A stretch of 7,252 bases of DNA from FEN-1297 sp964618785 (GTDB lineage Bacteria; Bacteroidota; Ignavibacteria; Ignavibacteriales; Ignavibacteriaceae). Shown one piece after another: positions 4,654 to 7,252 of the stretch. A model generated the notes under the pieces. That model ran no database searches and was not told the DNA's origin. It worked only from the letters and a program-made list of their open reading frames with translations. The stretch spans positions 1-7,252 of the forward strand of contig CAZUCY010000159.1 of NCBI GenBank assembly GCA_964618785.1, given 5' to 3'. Made by a program: the position numbers and the translations under genes. Each line of letters opens with the position of its first letter. Within the stretch, counting starts at the first letter, position 1.

Positions 4654-5897
4654 CTCAGCCTCGGAAAGTCTGGTATCTCAATTTCTAAGTTGATTGAAGA
4701 CGTAAAAAGTACTATCAATTTTAATGCATCGTTAAATTTTCTTTCATCCAGCGGAATATTTCCGTGTGCGAGTATCGAATAATTACGCAATTGAAGCACT
4801 CTATTTATTTCGTCATTGTTAACAGAAAATAATATTCCCATTTTGTTATTTTTTTCTTTTAACAAATCAAAAGTTGCAAAAAGCGGTAGTTTGATTTTCC
4901 CATCTTTATTATCAAAGTATTTTGATTTAATTTCTTCACGAAGATATAATGGAATATTCTCAATATTTACATCAGATGTCTCACAATTAAACTCTTTTGA
5001 GAATTCAATTTGACCAATCATTTCTAAAGCCCGGTAAAGTCTTGCAACTGCATCATCGTACTTGCATTCTTTAGAGCGTCTTTTAGCATTTGCAACCAAT
5101 TCAATTACTTTATATTCATCTGATTTTTTTACTTTAAGAACGTTAGCTGCTTGTGTCAATTTATTTATGCCAACTCCGAGCCTTTGTGCTTCCCGGGATA
5201 GCTTGTCGTCTTTCATCATCTTGTTTAATATTTCAAAAGCGGCGTTAAAATCAAATTTATCCCAATTACTTAAAGCCCTTGAAAGTTGAATAATAAATTT
5301 AATTTTTTCCTGATAATCAGGATGAGGAAGATCATAAAATGACGAGAGTAACCCGCAAGCGGCGTCAAATAAGTTTTTATTGAAAAGGACAATTGCTTCC
5401 GATATTTTCTTTTCAGTTGTAAATAAGTTTGTTGATAATGAAGTAATTTTTTCACTTCCGGCTTTAACTCTGCCTCCATCACCCCGCTCACCATAAGTAT
5501 AAGAAATTAAACCTACATCAGCGGCTATACCGGCGCTGACTAATGCGGCGGACATTGATTTAGTTCCACTTGTATAATCAACTACAATATTATTGGCGGT
5601 ATATCCTTGTTTAATATATCTTTTAATTATATCAATATAAGCTTTATGCAATATCTCAAATTCATTTACTTCTTCTACCAGTTCTTTAAAATAAACAAGA
5701 TTAGGCTTGTCACTCCTTAGCTTCTCTTCAATATATGGTAATGTTTTTTCTTTTGTTTCTTTAGAAACAATAAAAACAGCTGCATCGGGATTTTTATCAT
5801 TTACTGCAAAATAAATCGCGTGAGCAATATCGACGCCGCTGGCGCCGGTACCAATTGTAGCAATATAGAGTTTTTTATTTTTTTTCTCTTCCATCAT
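4650..5897 (-). CDS. CARF-HEPN ribonuclease, TIGR02710/Cas02710-like (Csm6/Csx1 class)
   Basis: The N-terminal CARF domain of this 415-residue protein shows YIATIGTGASG (residues 11-21) and IVVDYTSGTKSMSAALVSAG (104-123), followed by the family-like YTYGERGDGGRV. The middle and C-terminal helices (about 160-400) end in a HEPN domain with the RNase motif RNYSILAH (Arg371 and His378, R-x6-H). Relatives are activated by cyclic oligoadenylate from Cas10 and degrade RNA unspecifically. The motifs look intact, so it should be an active effector. Start: ATGATG, either Met; only a weak GAAAG precedes it. A long run of A in codons 4-9 could allow slippage but I see no frameshift. It is 19 bases after the DUF433 gene and overlaps the next CARF gene by four bases, so it is co-transcribed. 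Confidence 0.9.
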   Translation of the reverse strand: MMEEKKNKKLYIATIGTGASGVDIAHAIYFAVNDKNPDAAVFIVSKETKEKTLPYIEEKLRSDKPNLVYFKELVEEVNEFEILHKAYIDIIKRYIKQGYTANNIVVDYTSGTKSMSAALVSAGIAADVGLISYTYGERGDGGRVKAGSEKITSLSTNLFTTEKKISEAIVLFNKNLFDAACGLLSSFYDLPHPDYQEKIKFIIQLSRALSNWDKFDFNAAFEILNKMMKDDKLSREAQRLGVGINKLTQAANVLKVKKSDEYKVIELVANAKRRSKECKYDDAVARLYRALEMIGQIEFSKEFNCETSDVNIENIPLYLREEIKSKYFDNKDGKIKLPLFATFDLLKEKNNKMGILFSVNNDEINRVLQLRNYSILAHGNIPLDERKFNDALKLIVLFTSSINLEIEIPDFPRLR

Positions 5898-5916
5898 TAA
5901 GATATGCTTTCATTTA

Positions 5917-6150
5917 CTAGACGGATTTAAAGATGTAATTTCTACCCATTAATTTTGATGCAAATTTAAGGCATGCGGCAATGTCTTCTTTTTCTAAAGA
6001 AGGATATTGCTTTAGTATTTCTTTTTCACTTTCGCCGGCGGAAAGAAATTCAAGCACAGTCTGAACCGCTATTCTTTTTCCTCTTATAGAGGGCTTGCCG
6101 TTTAATATTCTTTCGTCAATAGTTATTCTATCCAGAATATTCTTCATCAT
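5917..6150 (-). CDS. DUF433-type antitoxin, apparently orphan
   Basis: The 77-residue protein matches the DUF433 (VapB-like) pattern: ITIDERILNGKPSIRGKRIAV (residues 9-29), then a helix-turn-helix region TVLEFLSAGESEKEILKQYPSLEKEDIAACLKFA. The family normally binds DNA and pairs with a DUF5615 PIN-like toxin encoded just downstream. Here the downstream neighbour, 19 bases away, is a CARF-HEPN RNase, and no PIN-like ORF is visible in the window. It may be a left-over antitoxin, or a small DNA-binding regulator of the accessory operon. Both ATG codons at the start are usable; AAGAG lies 7 bases before the first. A 12-base palindrome lies 48 bases upstream. Confidence 0.88.
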   Translation of the reverse strand: MMKNILDRITIDERILNGKPSIRGKRIAVQTVLEFLSAGESEKEILKQYPSLEKEDIAACLKFASKLMGRNYIFKSV

Positions 6151-6198
6151 TATCTGGCTCTTACTTTATCAACAGCTAATAAATAAATATATGTAGTG

Positions 6199-6210
6199 AT
6201 TTAATTAAAT
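6199..6210. repeat. 12-base AT palindrome upstream of the DUF433 gene
   Basis: ATTTAATTAAAT is a perfect palindrome 48 bases upstream of the DUF433 start. Antitoxins of this type commonly repress their own promoter by binding palindromes, so it is a candidate operator. Such AT palindromes are not rare in AT-rich DNA and I see no clear promoter boxes around it. Confidence 0.3.
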
Positions 6211-6250
6211 GCTGTGAAACGCCCTCTTAAATATCAAATTGCAGGCGCGA

Positions 6251-6349
6251 TTAATGATTTTCGGTTTCATTATACATTAAATCGGTCTTAAAGTTCAGTG
6301 TAAACGGCATACCGAATTGAACGGCAATTATTTTGGCATTTTTATTCAT
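6251..6349 (-). CDS. Doubtful 32-codon ORF after csm5
   Basis: An ATG three bases after the csm5 stop opens a 32-codon frame (MNKNAKIIAVQFG... to ...TENH). It has no recognised domain and no convincing ribosome binding site. The position and fairly normal amino acid mix fit either a coupled tiny gene or the start of a gene now lost. The remaining bases to the DUF433 start (6151-6250) contain no gene that I can support. Confidence 0.25.
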   Translation of the reverse strand: MNKNAKIIAVQFGMPFTLNFKTDLMYNETENH

Positions 6350-6352
6350 ATC

Positions 6353-7252
6353 TTATTTTTCAGCTATGCCTCTGTATTCAGCTTTTTCAAGAACTCCTTT
6401 TTTGGTCTTATGCAACACAATAAATACTTTACTCCCTTTTGATAAGCCCAATCCTTCAAGACGGACGCCAGGCAGGATTGTAATCATTTCCTTAAAATCA
6501 CCATCGAGAATTTTAACTTTTGGTGGTTTTGTCTTTTCTTCAATAATTTCAGCAAGAGAGTAGGCTTTAACTTGTGCATTTATTTGAACTTTACTTACTT
6601 GCTCATTTATAACTTTATCCGTTTGAGATAGAATTGTAATTCTTTCTTTTTTTATTGAATTAGATACATAGATATTAATAGAATCTATAGAGTCTTTTGT
6701 AATTTCTGTACCAATAATTACCCATCCAATAGGTAAACTTGTAGATTCGGTTAATGTCCGTGTAGTTGGGAATTTGCCCTCCACTAATTTCTTAGATATT
6801 GGGTTTTTACCTAATTCCAGCAACTCTCTAAACAGCTTAAATGTTTTTTCGTCTTTTTTATAAATCGCAATGCCGATTGAATTATCAAAATATGTTTTGC
6901 CGCTGCCTAAACGCATAACAGCGTATTGATTAGCGCTCTTTTTAATAATTTCTTTTAATTCAATATAAAATCGAATAACATTTGAATAGTCTGTTTTTTC
7001 AGTAGTGGTTTTGTCTTTTAATTTATTATTAAAACTTTCATATGTGCTAATTTCATATTCAATTGACGCAAGAGAAAATTGATTAATTATTTTGATTATA
7101 TCTATTATACTTGATGAATTTAAAAAAGATAGAGAGGGTTGTTTAAATAATTTGATAACAGTAAGATTAAAAATAGATGTAGAATTCTCTTTTATAACTT
7201 CACTCGGTAAATGCGCAACTTCTGATTCATCTCTTAATTTTATCCTGTGAAG
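6353..7252 (-). CDS. csm5: Type III-A RAMP protein Csm5, partial (N-terminus outside window), with extra C-terminal domain
   Basis: I followed the frame past the ATG at 6916 to the window edge and found no stop. The visible part is therefore 299 residues of a longer gene, and 6916 is not the true start. Csm5 is the Cas7-group subunit that caps the crRNA 3' end of the Csm complex and helps in crRNA maturation. Support comes from RLGSGKTYFDNSIGIAIY (residues about 114-131 of the visible part) and FPTTRTL...LPIGWVII (161-180), which resemble the glycine-rich and PKTR..GWV motifs near the Csm5 C-terminus. Known Csm5 proteins end soon after the latter motif; here about 115 more residues follow, beta-rich with a Gly-rich ILPGVRLEGLGLSKGSK segment. 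The symbol rests on motifs only. Confidence 0.75.
   Translation of the reverse strand, partial: LHRIKLRDESEVAHLPSEVIKENSTSIFNLTVIKLFKQPSLSFLNSSSIIDIIKIINQFSLASIEYEISTYESFNNKLKDKTTTEKTDYSNVIRFYIELKEIIKKSANQYAVMRLGSGKTYFDNSIGIAIYKKDEKTFKLFRELLELGKNPISKKLVEGKFPTTRTLTESTSLPIGWVIIGTEITKDSIDSINIYVSNSIKKERITILSQTDKVINEQVSKVQINAQVKAYSLAEIIEEKTKPPKVKILDGDFKEMITILPGVRLEGLGLSKGSKVFIVLHKTKKGVLEKAEYRGIAEK

Noticed and set aside
4312..5289. Plus-strand ORFs at 4312-4572, 4816-5013 and 5062-5289
   Set aside because: All are antisense to well-supported CARF genes and show no family features.
5872..5890. T-run near the start of the CARF-HEPN gene as a terminator
   Set aside because: There is no hairpin before it and it codes for the Lys-rich N-terminus of the protein.
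6333..6563. Plus-strand ORF opposite the csm5 end
   Set aside because: It is antisense to the Csm5-like frame, with low-complexity composition and no domain.
6914..6916. ATG at 6916 as the start of the csm5-like gene
   Set aside because: The frame is open without a stop through 7252 and the upstream residues read as normal protein. A start here would cut into the glycine-rich RAMP motif region.

Overview
This window is the distal (accessory plus adaptation) end of a type III CRISPR-Cas locus, most likely subtype III-A, from an AT-rich bacterium. Every gene I accept is on the minus strand, so the locus reads from right to left. The lineage cannot be fixed from the sequence. AT-rich coding sequence and the mix of CARF proteins would fit Bacteroidota/Ignavibacteriota-like or spirochaete-like bacteria, but that is a weak inference.

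Layout, in transcription order. At the right edge a reading frame runs open to the end of the window and encodes the C-terminal part of a Csm5-like RAMP protein with an unusual extra C-terminal domain (6353 to 7252). It is followed by a doubtful 32-codon ORF, then a DUF433-type antitoxin without its usual toxin partner. Next is a tight run of overlapping genes: a TIGR02710-like CARF-HEPN ribonuclease, a Card1/Can2-like CARF plus PD-(D/E)XK nuclease, a doubtful 63-codon ORF, a 78-residue three-helix membrane protein, and an NE0113/Crn1-like CARF protein with a C-terminal winged-helix-like region. After a 199-base gap with a long inverted repeat come a 50-residue membrane peptide, cas1 and cas2. 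They end in a GC-rich hairpin, followed by a leader and a CRISPR array that runs off the left edge.

How it should work together. The Csm complex (only Csm5 is visible; Cas10 and Cas6 would lie to the right or elsewhere) binds target RNA and makes cyclic oligoadenylate. Three different CARF proteins could sense it: an RNase, a nuclease cutting DNA and/or RNA, and a third protein that may degrade the messenger or act as a regulator. The small membrane protein coupled to that third CARF gene could be a membrane-acting partner. Cas1 and Cas2 insert new spacers next to the leader.

The most striking non-coding signals are two anti-repeats. The leader-proximal spacer carries a near-perfect inverted copy of the CRISPR repeat, so the pre-crRNA can fold into a 24-pair hairpin and its crRNA is complementary to the array's own transcript. 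A second, gapped anti-repeat lies in the cas1 5' region just upstream of the ribosome binding site. Together they suggest possible repeat-based self-regulation, or capture of a spacer from another CRISPR array.
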